The notes under the pieces: model-generated | The model's database searches: none | Told to the model about the DNA's origin: nothing | What the model saw: only the letters and a program-made list of their open reading frames with translations | Position numbers and translations under genes: made by a program | NCBI RefSeq assembly: GCF_029873635.1 | Contig: NC_080419.1 | Location: 74,450,597-74,514,596 of the forward strand | From: Malania oleifera | Lineage: Eukaryota > Streptophyta > Magnoliopsida > Santalales > Ximeniaceae | Direction: 5' to 3' | Length of the DNA stretch: 64,000 nucleotides | Part shown: positions 49,442 through 62,446 of the stretch, piece after piece | Layout of the letters: each line of letters begins with the position of its first letter | How positions within the stretch are numbered: the first letter of the stretch is position 1

Positions 49442-50521
49442 TATCCTTGAAAAATCATTTTGAAAAAGAGCACTTTAATCTTTAAGCATTTATTTTCTTC
49501 ATTCAAAGCATATACTCTCACTTGTTATTTGTTTGTGAAAAATTATTTTTGAGTGTAAGCTTCTTGGATCTTCCGTATATTTTATATATAAATATTATTG
49601 GAAAAAAATTTATATTGGTTATTTTGAAAGACTCAAGAACATATATTTTGTGCTAGGAAAGTCTTATTGCAATCATGCTTACACACACACATACTAGTTT
49701 TGCAAGTTCATTTGAAAGAAAAAAAAAAAAAAGAACCCCTAGATTCTCCTGCACTTTATTTGGGAAAAACATTTTTGGAGAAATATTTTGTTAGGGCTTA
49801 AATCCTTGAGCATCCATCATATACATTTTTATTTAAGGATTATTTTAGTGAAAAATACACAATCTCACACTGAGCTTATTTTCATATCATACATGAGTGT
49901 ATTTGTACTTATTGGTGTACACATCTTCTTGTATTAGAAGCATCTCTTTGTACACAAAATTCATATCTATGTTGTATTCCCAACGACATGTCAGAAGAGG
50001 ATTGCACTGGCTCATAATGTGCACCGGATAGTTTGGACCCGATTAGGAGAACCAGTTACACCCTTCTAAGGTGTGGTTGTAAAGGTTGGGGTCAGCCCTG
50101 TAAATTCGACCTGAGGTATTCCCTTGCCGAGTAAGGAGAGGGATGTGTAATCGGTGTCGCTCCACCCGTTAAGCGAGCACTTAATGGAATCCTTTTGCTT
50201 GTGAGCTTGAGGCGGGGACGTAGGCAAGTTTGGCCGAACCTCGATAACATTTCTTGTGTCTGATTTTAATTTTTGCGATTTAATTTCTGCACTCGAATGT
50301 TTATTCTTTTTTTATTTTGAATGTTTGGGAATTATTGAGACCGCTTTATTTTATATTTATATTTACATATCTACTTAATTATTTAATTGTGGTCTTTCTA
50401 TTTGATTAGAAAAAACCCTAGGTTGTGCTATACTGCATGGGAATTTGAACCTAACCTAGGAAGAAATTTTTTAAGTACCCAATTCACCCCCTACCCTCTT
50501 AGGAATACACTAATTCCAACA
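48312..50521 (+). mobile_element. Family-B solo LTR, copy 2
   Basis: It starts TGTTGACTTTTTGAGTCC and ends TTCCAACA, flanked by perfect TGTTA duplications (48307-48311 and 50522-50526). Copia RNase H sequence resumes directly after it. Length 2,210 bp. It includes a diverged palindrome cluster (GTTGACCGAAC, GTCGACCGAC) at about 48750-49090, (CT)n at about 49386-49436 and a GCTCCACCCGTTAAGCGAGC box near 50160. No ORF. It inserted after the copia element. Confidence 0.93.
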
Positions 50522-50823
50522 TGTTATGGCTAAAGCTTCTCTAGAGGGATTTGGGTTATTCGCCTAGGCAACCAATTCGACTATACTGTGACAACAAAGC
50601 AGCATATGATATTGCCCATAATCTGGTTCAACATGATCGTACAAAGCATATAAAGGTAGATAGATTTTTCCTTAAGGAGAAGTTGGATGAGCAAATTGTG
50701 GAGTTGCCTAACATTCGATCAGAGGATTAGCTGGCCAATATCCTCACCAAAGAAATTTCAAATCGAGTGTTCTCAAAGTTTTTAGGCAAGTTGGGCATGT
50801 GTGACATCTATGCACCATTTTGA
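50522..50823 (+). pseudogene. copia RNase H C-terminus
   Basis: The end of the copia polyprotein continues from the frame interrupted at 48311. Visible pieces are LYCDNKAAYDIAHNLVQHD and HIKVDRFFLKEKLDEQIVEL, then ending MCDIYAPF with TGA. An in-frame TAG occurs near 50730. It is followed at once by the polypurine tract and 3' LTR. Confidence 0.88.
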
Positions 50824-50830
50824 GGGGGAG
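50819..50830 (+). other. Polypurine tract of the copia element
   Basis: TTTGAGGGGGAG directly precedes the 3' LTR, as in most plant copia elements. Confidence 0.88.
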
Positions 50831-51072
50831 TGTTGAAATATTGGGTTGATAGTCAACTATCCTTGTAATTAACTTTGGGATTCTTTCCTATTCTAGAGAC
50901 AATGTAGCTGTCTAGTAGGTGTGGACAAATTCATTATACATGTAGCTTGATTGTAGGAACAATAGCTTGATTATAGGATCTATACCTCCGACCCATCTTT
51001 ATATGTACTATATGAATTCATTGAGGGGAAAAAAAACAAACAGATATTCTTCTCAAACTCTATTTTTCAAGT
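50831..51072 (+). repeat. 3' LTR of the copia element
   Basis: Starts TGTTGAAATATTGGG, matching 14080-14325. It is followed by GTCCC (51073-51077), the same five bases that precede the 5' LTR. Confidence 0.88.
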
Positions 51073-51077
51073 GTCCC

Positions 51078-51456
51078 AACAACAAGCAATGGTTGTAATT
51101 GGGTTCCAAAACCTAATAACAGTATTAATCATCCTAAACTATTTATTAATTTCAACATCATCCTATATCATACTATCTTGCACATGTATGAAGGAGATTT
51201 GGGATTTTGGATGACAATGCATCAATGAATAACTATAGACAATTAAACAGCAGGAACATTCTCTTCTTTCCACTTGAAATATTTATAATAGGCATTTATC
51301 CTCTTTATTTTCTTTAAAAAAAAAAAATGCTCTTCCTCTTATTTTTCATATATAATCTTCAAGGCATAATAGAAGAAGTTGTTACTCATTGTCTCTCTTG
51401 AAACAAAGCAATGCAAATATTAGTGCAGGTAAATATGACCATGTATACATACTTAT
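51078..51456. other. AT-rich flank right of the copia element
   Basis: No coding similarity or repeat structure recognised. It ends in CTTAT, the target duplication of the next solo LTR. Confidence 0.5.
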
Positions 51457-51619
51457 TGTAATAACCCCAAAAAGGGATGTAGAAGATTAGTGGAGTGATT
51501 CTAAAAAAAAATTAATTAATTAATTAATTAAATTAATCGAATTTAAAAAATAATAATAATAATTAAAATTTATTTTTATTTTTTTATTAATAAAATATAT
51601 TATTAGTAATATTAATTAA

Positions 51620-51676
<57 letters not shown>

Positions 51677-54215
51677 CCTTCCTGAAGGATCTGAATCCTT
51701 CAAGAAGGTTTGAATTTCCTGAACAAGCCCCCCCCACCTTTTCTTCTTCTTCTTTTCTTTTCTTTTTTTTTTCTTTTCTGTTATGCTGTGTACACTCTCT
51801 CTCTCCTCTCATTCTCTCTCCCTCTTTCTCGATTTTGTGATAGATTTTTGCCCGATCAAAAATCCAAAGATATCACTGGACTCCATTCTCCGCTGCCGTC
51901 ATTTCTACCGGAGCGGATCGGTGGCAGGAACGGCGTAGGCGTATTCCCTGGGGTAAGCCATTTTACCCTTTTTTCTTTAATTTCTTACAAATTATAAGCC
52001 CAATTGACGAATGGACACCACCACAAGAATCTAGGGATGATTCTCTACAAGTCTAGCAAGATGGAATTCTGGTGAGAGTGTCAGGCCAAAACCCCAAATT
52101 TAGGATACGGGGGTTATTAAGGGGCTTATTTTTAATTAATTAGCATTAATTTAGAAATGCTAAAATATTGAGCATGTGGGGCTGATGTAGGATTTCTGGA
52201 ATTTAAGGCCCAGGTGAGCGCCGCAGGTGTAATTTTGGAACCCGCAAGCAAAATTTAGAAAATTAGGTAGGGGTCTTAAATAATAGTTTAAATATTAATT
52301 TGAGGTATATGGAGCCTAGGGAAGGCTAGATGAGTATTATTTTAGAGAAATAGATTAATTAATCTGGGAAAAATGTAAATTGCAGGAATTAAATTTCGGG
52401 CGCCAAGGGCGTGAGATTTTGAGTTCTAGCGAGACTCTCAGTAAGTCAGGTAAGGGGAATAAATTATAACAGTCCTTCTATGAACATTATGGGTTGAGCA
52501 ATATGTGAAAATGGCGTATGTTATTTTACCTGAAATTTATTATGATATAAATATCAGATGAAATTTGTGTGGCCTATGATTTATATTAAGAAATGTTTAA
52601 ACTGAGTTTGATGATTTACCCTGTGAAATATGTGATACTGAAATGTGTTTTAATATAAGAATTGAAATGTGGGAAAATGATGAAAGTGAAATGTGCAAGA
52701 AATGTATTCTATGAGAAAATGAAGAAAGGTGAACTATGGAAATGTGTTTTGAGAAATATTGAGTAATTGTGAAATAAGATATGTATATGATAGTATGAGA
52801 TGAGATGAATTATGAACTGAGAAAATATCATTTAAATGATGAAATGTGTTGAGAATATTGATATTGAAATGTGAATATGTGAAATGAAAATTTTGCAATG
52901 TTAATTCTGCAATATGAAAATGAGAAATATGGAAATACGTGAAATATGAATGATAAAATGCCAATACTGCATAATGATTGCGGGTATGTGGTGGTAAACC
53001 ATGTTGGATGGTTATGATATTAGGCACGGTACCGTTGCTAGTGGTGTTAGTGCAACCACACAGATTCTTAAAGCGTGTGGCATGACAGTCGACTGTGCCA
53101 TTGTGTAGGGTTGTTGGGCCCCCTGAGTCCAAATCAGGGTTATAGGCTGCCATTCGTACTACAGACGCGATATGTGATATGATATTTGATCTAACCGGGT
53201 CGTCCAACTGTGATTAGATCCAGCCTTGAGGCCGCACAACCTTGACCATGGGGGGAATCATAGCGAGGATAGAAAGATCCTCACGGTGGCCATGAGTTAC
53301 AGACGCGATGTTGGTATTTGTTACCGAGGATACTTGTGAGCCGGAAAGTAAAATGGAAACCAAAAGTAAAAGAATGATAAAATTAGCTAAAGTGAGAAAT
53401 GAAAGAAAGAATGAAAATTGAGAAATAAAAAATGCTAAATATGAGAAATGAACTGTGTGAGTTAATGACATATATAATTGAGGCGAAGTGAAACTCTCCG
53501 TCTGAGGGCTTACTGAGTAAGGTGAGTGCCCTGATAGGTATCAGATGTGGCTATACGTGGTTGCATAACGTGTTAGGGCAGAGGGAAGCTACCTGTATGA
53601 GCGGGTAATCTTCCCTATTCTCAGGAACTTCGCTGTAAATATGTGTTGGAAATTGTTGAATTTAAGAAATGATTTTAAAGCTTATAAAAGCTTGTGTTGT
53701 ATATCTATATGATTATGAGAATGTCTATATCAGTGTATTTTCTCAAATGAAACGATGATTTGAAAAGTAAAGTGTATTATAATTGAACTCATACGGCCAC
53801 ATACTGTAAATAATTTATTCCTTCTTACTGAGACGTGCCTCACCCAATTTATCTAAATTTTTCAGGGAACAAAGACCGACCGGGTGATAGAGCTCCGTGA
53901 TAGTAAGGAGCTGGAACCCTGATATATAGGGTGAGTTTGGACTAGGGTTGTATTGTTTTTTTTTGGGTATGAGATAGTATTGTGTATATGTGTACATTGA
54001 TACTCTGGGTATTATATTATGATTTATATGTATATACTGTATTCCACTGTTAAGTTATATTATAAAATAACTTTTTTACCTGGTACCCAATGCGGGTTGG
54101 GTCGTACAAATGATAGAAGAATTGTTGACGTGACCGATTTGTGAATGTTATGGATGACGTGTGATTATTTATTATTATTGGGAAAAAAAATTTTACAAAA
54201 AATCGGGGCGTCACA
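51457..54215 (+). mobile_element. Solo LTR, gypsy-type, 2.8 kb
   Basis: It begins TGTAATAACCCC and ends CGGGGCGTCACA, flanked by perfect CTTAT duplications (51452-51456 and 54216-54220). It includes (ATT)n at about 51625-51673, GAAATGTGAA-like A-rich repeats at about 52640-52970, the palindrome ACGGTACCGT at 53026-53035 and the block CTGAGGGCTTACTGAGTAAG near 53502 shared with the solo LTR at 37355. No element coding sequence. ORFs inside it are low-complexity translations. Confidence 0.9.
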
Positions 54216-55434
54216 CTTATTTTGTATGAGTTAACCACCCATGTGACCCATATACCCACCCTGTATGAATTAACCCATGTAATTCATTTTTGTAAATATA
54301 TATATCTTCTGTGGATTGACCCATTTGATCTATCTGTGTAAGTATGTTGTGTAAATTAAGCCCTTGGGGCCAAAAGAATACACATTCTTTCTTTCTTTCT
54401 AAAAAATGTTTAGCTAAAATGGTATCAAAGTCATTGTTGCTAAGAGGTCCTAAATTCTAGTCTTTTTGCCCGCATTTATTATTTTTTTAGTGAAATTTTT
54501 TCTTATTCCTTATAATGAGTGTTGTTTATTGTGTATTTATCTCTATAAGAGCAATCTACAAGCTACATGTGTAAGGAAGTGTTAAGCCTTGATATACATT
54601 GTTAACCCACAACTTAATAGGTGAAGCCTTTTGGGTAAACTATTTTTTAACATGGTATTTAAGACAAAGCTTCTCCTTTAGTATGCATTTACAGAATGCA
54701 CACCGCCAGCAACACACTATCACTTCATCGCCACATGCCATTGCCAGTCCTCCACCACGACCAATGCTCCCCCATAATGTTGCTTGTTATCATTGATCCT
54801 CAATCACCACTGACATTTCATTACTAGCAAAGGTCTCCCACTGTCCACAAGATCTCCTCTTCAACCATTGTCGGTGCACACTAGCACCACCTTTCGTGCA
54901 CCCCATGAACACCGCTCATATATGCATATTATCATAGGTTTCCTGGCTTATTGCTCACCTATTCAAGCTTAGATTTGCACTTATATCCTTGCTTCCCTCT
55001 CCTTGATCATATTTGTTCCTAGCTTCTTGGTCACTTCTTTAGAATTAAGCATGCTTCTAGTTCCTTACTTGCCTTTCCATACAGAGATTTGCTCCAAATT
55101 CCTTGTTCACCTCTTTAGGATGGGAGCTACTTCTAGCTCATCACTTCCCTCTTCAACATCAAATACACTAGCTCTTAGGCTACCTACATGCCACTTTTTA
55201 ACCTCAAACCTGTGGACTACCACGACCATGAATGGCTACACTTCACCTTACTCCATTGCTTTCTCAGTCATTTTCCCTCCTCTGAACAACTAGATGACAT
55301 CTTCACTGAAGCACCCTATTCTAATCTTTTTAAGTATTTTGATCCAAAACTCAAGTTTGTCTCTTTATCACCTTGAGTTCGAGGGGAGATATGTTAGCAA
55401 GATGCCCTTGTGTGTAAATACAACTACGTATATG
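54216..55434 (+). mobile_element. Possible non-autonomous copia-like element, truncated
   Basis: A primer-site-like TGGTATCAAAGTC lies at about 54420-54432, and GAGGGGAGAT at 55381-55390 is followed by TGTTAGCAAGATG at 55392, looking like a polypurine tract and the start of a 3' LTR. In between, short gag-like pieces (SPHAIASPPPRPMLPHNVACYH) are visible around 54735-54795 but no polymerase. The left LTR is interrupted by the solo LTR at 51457-54215, and the right LTR is cut after about 45 bp by the family-B LTR. Structure rather than protein similarity supports this call. Confidence 0.45.
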
Positions 55435-55541
55435 TGAGGAATGGTGTAATCCCAAAAGGGGGGTGAATGAGAATTTTAAAAACTTTTGCTAATTAATTTA
55501 CCGATTCACCAAAATATATCCCAATCAAAATTAAATGTGTG

Positions 55542-57562
55542 TGTAACGACCTGCTTATCTAACTATAAGATGAAATGTACTAAATAGAATAGTCAACCCG
55601 AACCCGTGGGTAACGGGGACACCTGTCAGTCATAGGGAAAACCTAAGCAAGAGTAAATATAAATCACATTCTCAAAGCCATAGAATACATAATACTAGAG
55701 TCTACTATAATTCCATAATACTATGTTTATATACCATCTCCAAAAATGCCAAAATAAACCTAGGATCATACAACAAAAATCTCCTGATCCTAGTACAAGA
55801 CTTACCCTCCTAACGGGGTAACTCGCTAAACTCAACGGCGATCACGCTCCGCCAGTCTTTCTGGGTTTCCTGAAAATCATTTAATGTTCGGGGGTGAGAC
55901 ACTTCTCAGTAAGAAAAAATAAACTAAATACAGTTGTGTGGTAACATAAATATTTATTGCAGTTATACATACTCAGTACATTTCATATATCTAAAAACAT
56001 ACATCATAACATGGTGGAATTATCATATACTTTCGTATTTTCTAACAATTCATACTGATCATGAAATGTCTGTTATAGCTAATAAAACTGAAAACATACC
56101 CAGGATGTATAGCTAGCTGATGTCATGTATTACCCCCCATGACGGGTTGTGCAGCCCGAAGGCGGGACCCGACAATGGCTAACCGACCACTGCCGAGTCA
56201 AAAATTTCTGTAAGTACGATGAGCCTGCCACACCCTGGTCCAGACTACCAGTTGGACATCCACACTCTACTGAAAGCCACATAGACTATCCATCTCCCAC
56301 CCCCTCGTGGGGTGGTTAGCACCAATCTAATCTATAAGCTACGGTATTGTGCTCCTGAACTAAACTAAACTAACATCCGGGTTCTGATAATATATAATGC
56401 ATGATATTATAGCATTTTTCATCATTTCATAAATACAGCCTCGCGCCGAAAATCATTTCATAAATACAACCTCGCGCTGAAATCATTCCATAAATATGGC
56501 CTCACGCCGAACATTTCATAAATACGGCCTCGTGCCGAAATCATTTCATATATATCATTCTGAAAATAAATCATTTATCATATATTTTCAACATCATTTG
56601 TACTGTAACATTTTATATTCCTGAAAACATGTTTCATTCGTAACAAAGTCACATTGTAATACATTTCACGTAAAATAATATTCATGCCACACATTTGTTG
56701 TATAAAGCCATGCATTGTGTTCTAAAAATCATAATTTCTGGCATCTCATACATATATACATATTTCAACAAAATAGCAGTATTTTCCCAAACGTGCATTT
56801 CCTTTGTAATATACAAATATAATACATGCTTTTCTAAACATAAATTTACTCATACATAATAATAATTTGCATGGAAAACCCCTAGTTTATTCCCTTACTT
56901 GGCTACTAAGAAAACCCCCTATAAATTATGGACTCACACCCGTAGGATTCCCGATCAATACCTTGAAAATGAAAATTCTCAATACTAAACTTTATTATTT
57001 TCATGCAAATATCATTTCCTATAACTATAGTAGGATCAAATTCGGCATAAAAAGCCTTACCTCAACTCAGGGATGATTTCCAACGGAGTTCCACCGACGA
57101 TCCGCTTCGGCAGATTTGGAGAGAACTTCCCCAGGAGCGTCGTGGTGGCTTCAGATCCTCGAACCGATGGAAATCCAGCCCGAAATCGAAGAGAGAAGAG
57201 GAGGGACCCGAAGGAAGAGAGAGAAAGAGAAAGAGTGAGAGATTTCTTAATTTTGAAGTTTAAATACGAGTTTGTGAGTCCTGTATAAAGCTCGTTGACA
57301 AACCTGCACCTTCATCGATGAATTTCAGGCTTCCCCAAAACCCTCTCTCAGTATATTCTCGTCGACGCCCTTGTCAATGAATACCCTGTGTTCGTCAACG
57401 AGGCCCTGATAATTTCCCTCGGTTATTCCTTCCAAAGTGCAATGTCGTCGACGAACGCGAACGCAAAGCATTCGTTGATGAAGTCGACTTCCTCCTTCTG
57501 TTACTGTTTTCATTTCCCTTCCTCTTCATTATTCAAATCCCATTATTATTCGTATTTTCACA
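55542..57562 (-). mobile_element. Solo LTR related to the element A LTR
   Basis: Plus-strand ends TGTAACGACCTGC and TTTTCACA, flanked by GTGTG (55537-55541) and GCGTG (57563-57567), one mismatch. A 30-bp minisatellite with four units containing CATAAATACGGCCTCGCGCC lies at about 56426-56552, and a CGTCGACGA palindrome cluster at about 57290-57485. Same layout as element A LTRs but clearly diverged. No coding region. Confidence 0.83.
56426..56552. repeat. 30-bp minisatellite in the solo LTR
   Basis: Four imperfect copies of a unit containing CATAAATACGGCCTCGCGCC. Confidence 0.88.
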
Positions 57563-57727
57563 GCGTGTATGTAAAACAATCACAACAAAATATATGAACA
57601 TGCACGTGCAGAAAAATAAAAATGAGATAAGGGAGAGAGAGAGAGAGAGAGACCAAGATTTTTAATGAGGTTCAACTATACCTACCTACGTCCTCGCCTT
57701 GAGCAAACCACTCAAGAATTTCCATTA

Positions 57728-57870
57728 AACACTCCTTCAATAGGGTGGAGCCCCCCTCTCCAAGCGATACCCCACGCTTAGTCACTCCTTCAATAGGGCG
57801 GAGCCACCCTCTACACACTCCTTCAAATAGGGTGGAGCCCCCCTCTCCAAATAATATCCCCTTGTTTGTT
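57728..57870. repeat. About 50-bp tandem repeat in the family-B LTR
   Basis: Three copies of a unit beginning CACTCCTTCAATAGGGTGGA, which includes the conserved GGGTGGAGC box of the family. The ORFs over it translate to a repetitive peptide and are not genes. Confidence 0.85.
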
Positions 57871-59507
57871 CTGCTCCTTCTAAGCAGAGCTACCTCTCCA
57901 AGTGATATACCCTCACTTGGCCAAGGTTCACAACCCGAACTGTGAAGGGCTATTTTGAAAATCAATCTTCATACAGTAAGATTCTTCTCAAAAAGTTAAT
58001 TTGCACAATAAAAAACTAGATGCACTCTCAAATGATTTTAAATGAAGCTCCGTAGAGTTAGGGTTCTTCTCTCAAAAAGGTTTTTCAATAAATATGAGAG
58101 TATGGAAAATGATTTTTACAAAAAGACCTTTGAAATATTAAATGTGAGAAACCTTTCAAGCAAGAATATATGAGTGGATATGTTGCTCAAGGTTCTCTTG
58201 AATAACCCAAAGAATTTCTCCAAAAATACTTTTCTAGAAAAGAATAGGAGAAGTTACGGTTTTCTCTTAAAATGATTGACCTTTGAAATTTAAATTTTAA
58301 AAGGCATCCAAGAAAAATGTATGAGTGTGAATATATGCTCTAACCTTTCTCAAGAAGCTTTTCAAGAAAATATATATCAATGAGTATATGCTCAAAACTT
58401 TTCTTGAATATCTCAAAAATTTTATCCAAAAAGAATTTCAAAAAGAAAGTTGGAGAAGTAGGAATTTAATGCTTTGAAATATCACAAGAGAAAAAAAAGG
58501 CCTTGATACAATATATATGAGTAAATATATGCTCAAGCCTTTCAAGGAACCCTTAAAAAAAATTTCTCCAAAAATATTTTCAAAAGAAGAATGAAGGAGA
58601 AATGAGATTTCGATCTTCAAAATGGTATAAAATAAGAGAGTGAATCAAAGAATAATCAAATATAATTTTAATATGATTCTCTAACCTTCTCCAAGTGTTT
58701 AGGGTTGATATATATATATATATAGGCAAAAATCCATTCTGACCGTTGAACATTAAATAATATTTTATTTGAAATTTTTTTGAACGTTGGAGGCTCAAAA
58801 TGCCTTGAACTTGAGCATTCTGGTCAATTGGTCCAAGGTCTAGTCGATTGACCTAAGGCAATTTTCCATTTTTATGAGGTTCGGTCATCTAGCTCTATGA
58901 TCCGGTCTGCCAAATCATCTTTCCTTTGAAGGCTGTTCAACTAGGCTTGGAAGGCTGGTCAACTACGCCCTTTATAGAGCACATTTTGGACTTTTGCACT
59001 ATTCGGTCGATTAGGCTTCAACATCCGGTCAACTAAGCCTTTGTAAATTTGTTTTTTTGTCCAATTTCTTCCATCCGGATGAAAGGGCTTTATAGTCAAT
59101 CGACTGACCCTTATGAAACAATAAGTTTTTACCTTCTTTTAAGTTCGAAACCACTTTAAACCTTTTGTGTAAGTTCAGAATTTATATAAAAGGTTTTTCA
59201 TGAAATCTTGGAGTTCCTAAGGTCAATTTATGGTCATTTGTGAGCTTCAAATTAAATCATATGAAATGCATGCACAAATTAAACCTACAATCATTACAAC
59301 TGAAAAATGAACATAAATCTTCAAGCTCTGCTCCTTTGATGTCCATAGAATACGCCGAAAATATGAACATTTAAGAGCTTTCACGACTTCTATTTTGCAT
59401 TTGTCATATCTGCTTAAATGAGGATAAACATGTTCATACAGTTAGCATACAAATGAGATGTTGTGGTTTGTCATAACCAAATAGGGATCGGACTCAAAAG
59501 GTCAACA

Positions 59508-62446
59508 ATCTTCCCATTTTTGATAATGACAAACACGGGAGTAAAATTAGGTTTTCCTGACAAGGCTCTCCCTGACAATATGCATAATTTAAAAATAATA
59601 TTCAATACAGTTCAAGCATATACAATCATGAAGACTTCAAAATTTTTCAAGTTAAGAAATTAAGTTCAGTTTAGTTCAATGTGGGTCTTATACTGTAAAA
59701 GATATTCAATTAAAAACAATTTCACGTGATACAAAAAAAAATGATTACACTTTTGCAATGAGTATCATGTTTATCATTGTCATTTTCCAATTTGTAAAAC
59801 ACAAAGGAAGGAGAATACTACTCAAAACGAAATAATTTTGCTCTTAAACCTTCTCCCCCTTTTGTCATCATCAAAAGGGCTAAAAATATTTCCTTTGATA
59901 AGAAGACCTTATCAAACAGCAAAGCCCTTGAATTTTTTGACTTCATGACAAAAAAATGAATTTCAAAAAACTACAAATAGCATATGTCATGAGTGCCTTT
60001 AAGCAAGAGATAACATAAATCATTTATAAGATCATTTCTTGCTAAAAAAAATCATTTTGTAAAATATATCCCCTTTTGATATCATCAACAAATATTAGGG
60101 ATCATGCTTACTGAAAAAGAAACTTTAACACAGATTCAAGCAAGTTATGTTTTTCTGGTAAACAATTAAGAGCAGTTCATATATTAACCAGAAAAATGCA
60201 ACCATTTAGATCCTAAATATATTAGAAAATTTGTTGCAAGATCATATGGAAAAAAATGGAGCAATAGTTCCACCTAGGATATACTGTGAAAAAAAAATCA
60301 TTATATTTAAACATGCATATCATAGTAAGCTTTTGAAACAGAATCTAAGCCCAAAAGGTGAGTGAGTATAAGAAGATGGAAATTTAATTTCAAAAGCTCC
60401 CCCTTTCTATCTGAGTACTAGCTTAGATGCGATTAATTACTTATACTGATATCAATTGTGAAAATTCATTAAGGGTTAAACAGTATAAGCAACCATTTTG
60501 ATTCTTAATTTTTAAATATTTCTACTAGATATTTGATTAAGCCAATTTTTATCATCCAGTAAGATTGGTCCTATAGAACTCATATGAATCAGAAAACCAA
60601 AATTTAAGTCATGTAAGGTTCATAGATCCCAAGAACAATCCATATCTAATCATAGATCCATAAAAGTGGGATATGATGTTCATGGTTTTCATAAGAGCTT
60701 AGGATTCAAAAACAAAAACAATGATAATCTAATGCATATGAATCCATATGATGTTTAAATTTAGGGCCTGCTCTCTAAGGATGAAGCTCAGCTCCTCTGT
60801 ATATGCTTATGCATGTTCATACATGGATGAAGTTTACTTATCAAATCATTTAACATGATTTCGTCCTTCAAGACATTCGACATGTAGTGCACAATAGTTT
60901 AGCATATTATAAGCATTTAGCATGAAGTTACTACATATTGCATTCCATTCAGCATATGATAGCCAATCAAGGCTACACTCAAAAATAGTGCAGTTGGGGT
61001 TCATAGTGAAAATGACACCACTCTAATAAGTGAGTGTGACAAATAAAAACTTCTGCAATGTCATGCACTTTCCCTATTTTACAAACCATCATCATAACAT
61101 TTGATGTTGAATTAAAATATGATGATTAACCATTTGAGTCTTAAATTAAGTTCAGAATCCAAAGATTAGACCAAATGGTATCCATAGATTTTTCTAGAAT
61201 CAGAGAATGTGCATATGATGTAGAGCATCCTATGAATTCAAATTATTTGCAATGATTGTGCATGTTTTTTAAGTTATATAGCGTTTAGAATTCATCATGC
61301 AACAACTTATTCAATTATTTAGCATGCATTTTTTATCATAAAATTCATTTAAAAATGTCTAACCAACATGCACTAATTTTCAAAACGTGATCAAACAACA
61401 TGCAACAATCCTAAATCAACTACCAGCATGCATTTCACAAGGTCTGCATCAACCATGCAGATGACATTCAGTTCAAGCATGTAATCCAGTATAACTCAAT
61501 GACAGTTCATGTTATATATTATCCATCCATTAGATAATATAAACATTAACCAAAAATGGATATTTGGAGCTCATTACAATGATCATAATTAACCATCCAT
61601 GAATTTAAACATTCAGCAATTTATGGATAATGATTTGCAGTTCTCACAAAGCATCCAATAAACAAAAAAATGAGATGTTTCCAAAATAAGCACAACACTA
61701 TAAAGGGTTTATCAGATGAATTCTAAAATGTTGCTCCCCCTCAATAATGCAACCTAACCGTCATATGCTCTCAATTTTCAATATCTTGAATTTTTCTTTG
61801 AGATCTTAGGCTTATCAAACCATTTTCCACTAGCCAGTCGATTGGAGATATAGGTCCGGCCGACTGGGGTGCAAACAGAAAGTCCCGACTAATGGTCTGA
61901 TCGGCTGGGGTGCAACGGGATAGGATATTTATGGCAACAGAGAATACCAATCAACTGGTCCTTACATGCCGATCAACTGGGCTCTATTTTGAACTGTGCC
62001 TAGAGGGGTTTGGTCGACTAGACTATACAGTTCAGTCGACTAGGCTTCAAAAATTTCAAAAGATAAGCCTCTTTTTCACCCCTTTTTGCATTCAATTCGT
62101 TAGCCAAAGAAATTATACTTTCAATATGTAAGATTTGGCTTTAAATATGAGATTTAATCAACAATTTCTAACATGTGGATGAGCTTCGAATGTATTTGAA
62201 TATGATTAAACATTTAAGCTCCATGATGAGTTTAGGGTTATATGATACATAGTATAAGATTAATTCCCTAAAACTCAATTCTGTGTGATGGACAAAATAT
62301 ACTTAATTTAAGATATTCATACTGAAGCATATATATATATATATAGCATTAAGAATTTTTTAACAAATAAATACACATTTTTCCATTGGAAGTGGATTTA
62401 CCCGAGCAAGCTACAACCAATATTTTCATAATTTAACCAATCATAA

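Larger units (their letters stand above)
14075..51077 (+). mobile_element. Ty1/copia retrotransposon stretched to about 37 kb by nested insertions
   Basis: One plus-strand copia element can be followed through its whole order: LTR, iMet-type primer site, gag, protease relic, integrase, reverse transcriptase, RNase H, polypurine tract and LTR. Similar LTRs at 14080-14325 and 50831-51072 are flanked by identical GTCCC (14075-14079 and 51073-51077). The reading frame at the integrase side of element C (17601) continues in phase at 46917 once one copy of the target duplication is removed. RNase H sequence likewise resumes directly after the solo LTR at 48312-50521. Removing the insertions leaves about 5 kb, normal for copia. 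It is inactive: many stops and frameshifts, a damaged protease motif and three interruptions. The LTR 3' boundary is uncertain by about 3 bp. Confidence 0.88.
55435..59507 (-). repeat. Family-B LTR (minus), interrupted by a gypsy solo LTR
   Basis: The right end, read on the minus strand, is TGTTGACCTTTTGAGTCC, the family-B LTR start. The left end near 55435 resembles the family-B 3' end, with a G-rich run at about 55460. About 2.05 kb remains after removing the insertion at 55542-57562. It contains GA repeats (57632-57652), three roughly 50-bp repeats around CACTCCTTCAATAGGGTGGA at about 57728-57870, and a cluster of TAGTCGATTGACC / GGTCAACTAGGC motifs at about 58830-59110. It is probably the 3' LTR of a minus-strand copia element. 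Confidence 0.68.

Noticed and set aside
51612..51812. ORF with a poly-Asn tract
   Set aside because: Produced by the (ATT)n microsatellite in a solo LTR.
52734..53471. Minus-strand ORFs of 157 and 85 codons in a solo LTR
   Set aside because: Rich in repeated short words from the AAATG-type array; antisense to LTR sequence with no family similarity.
57672..57965. ORFs with repeated GEGGST-like peptide
   Set aside because: Translation of the 50-bp tandem repeat in a family-B LTR.
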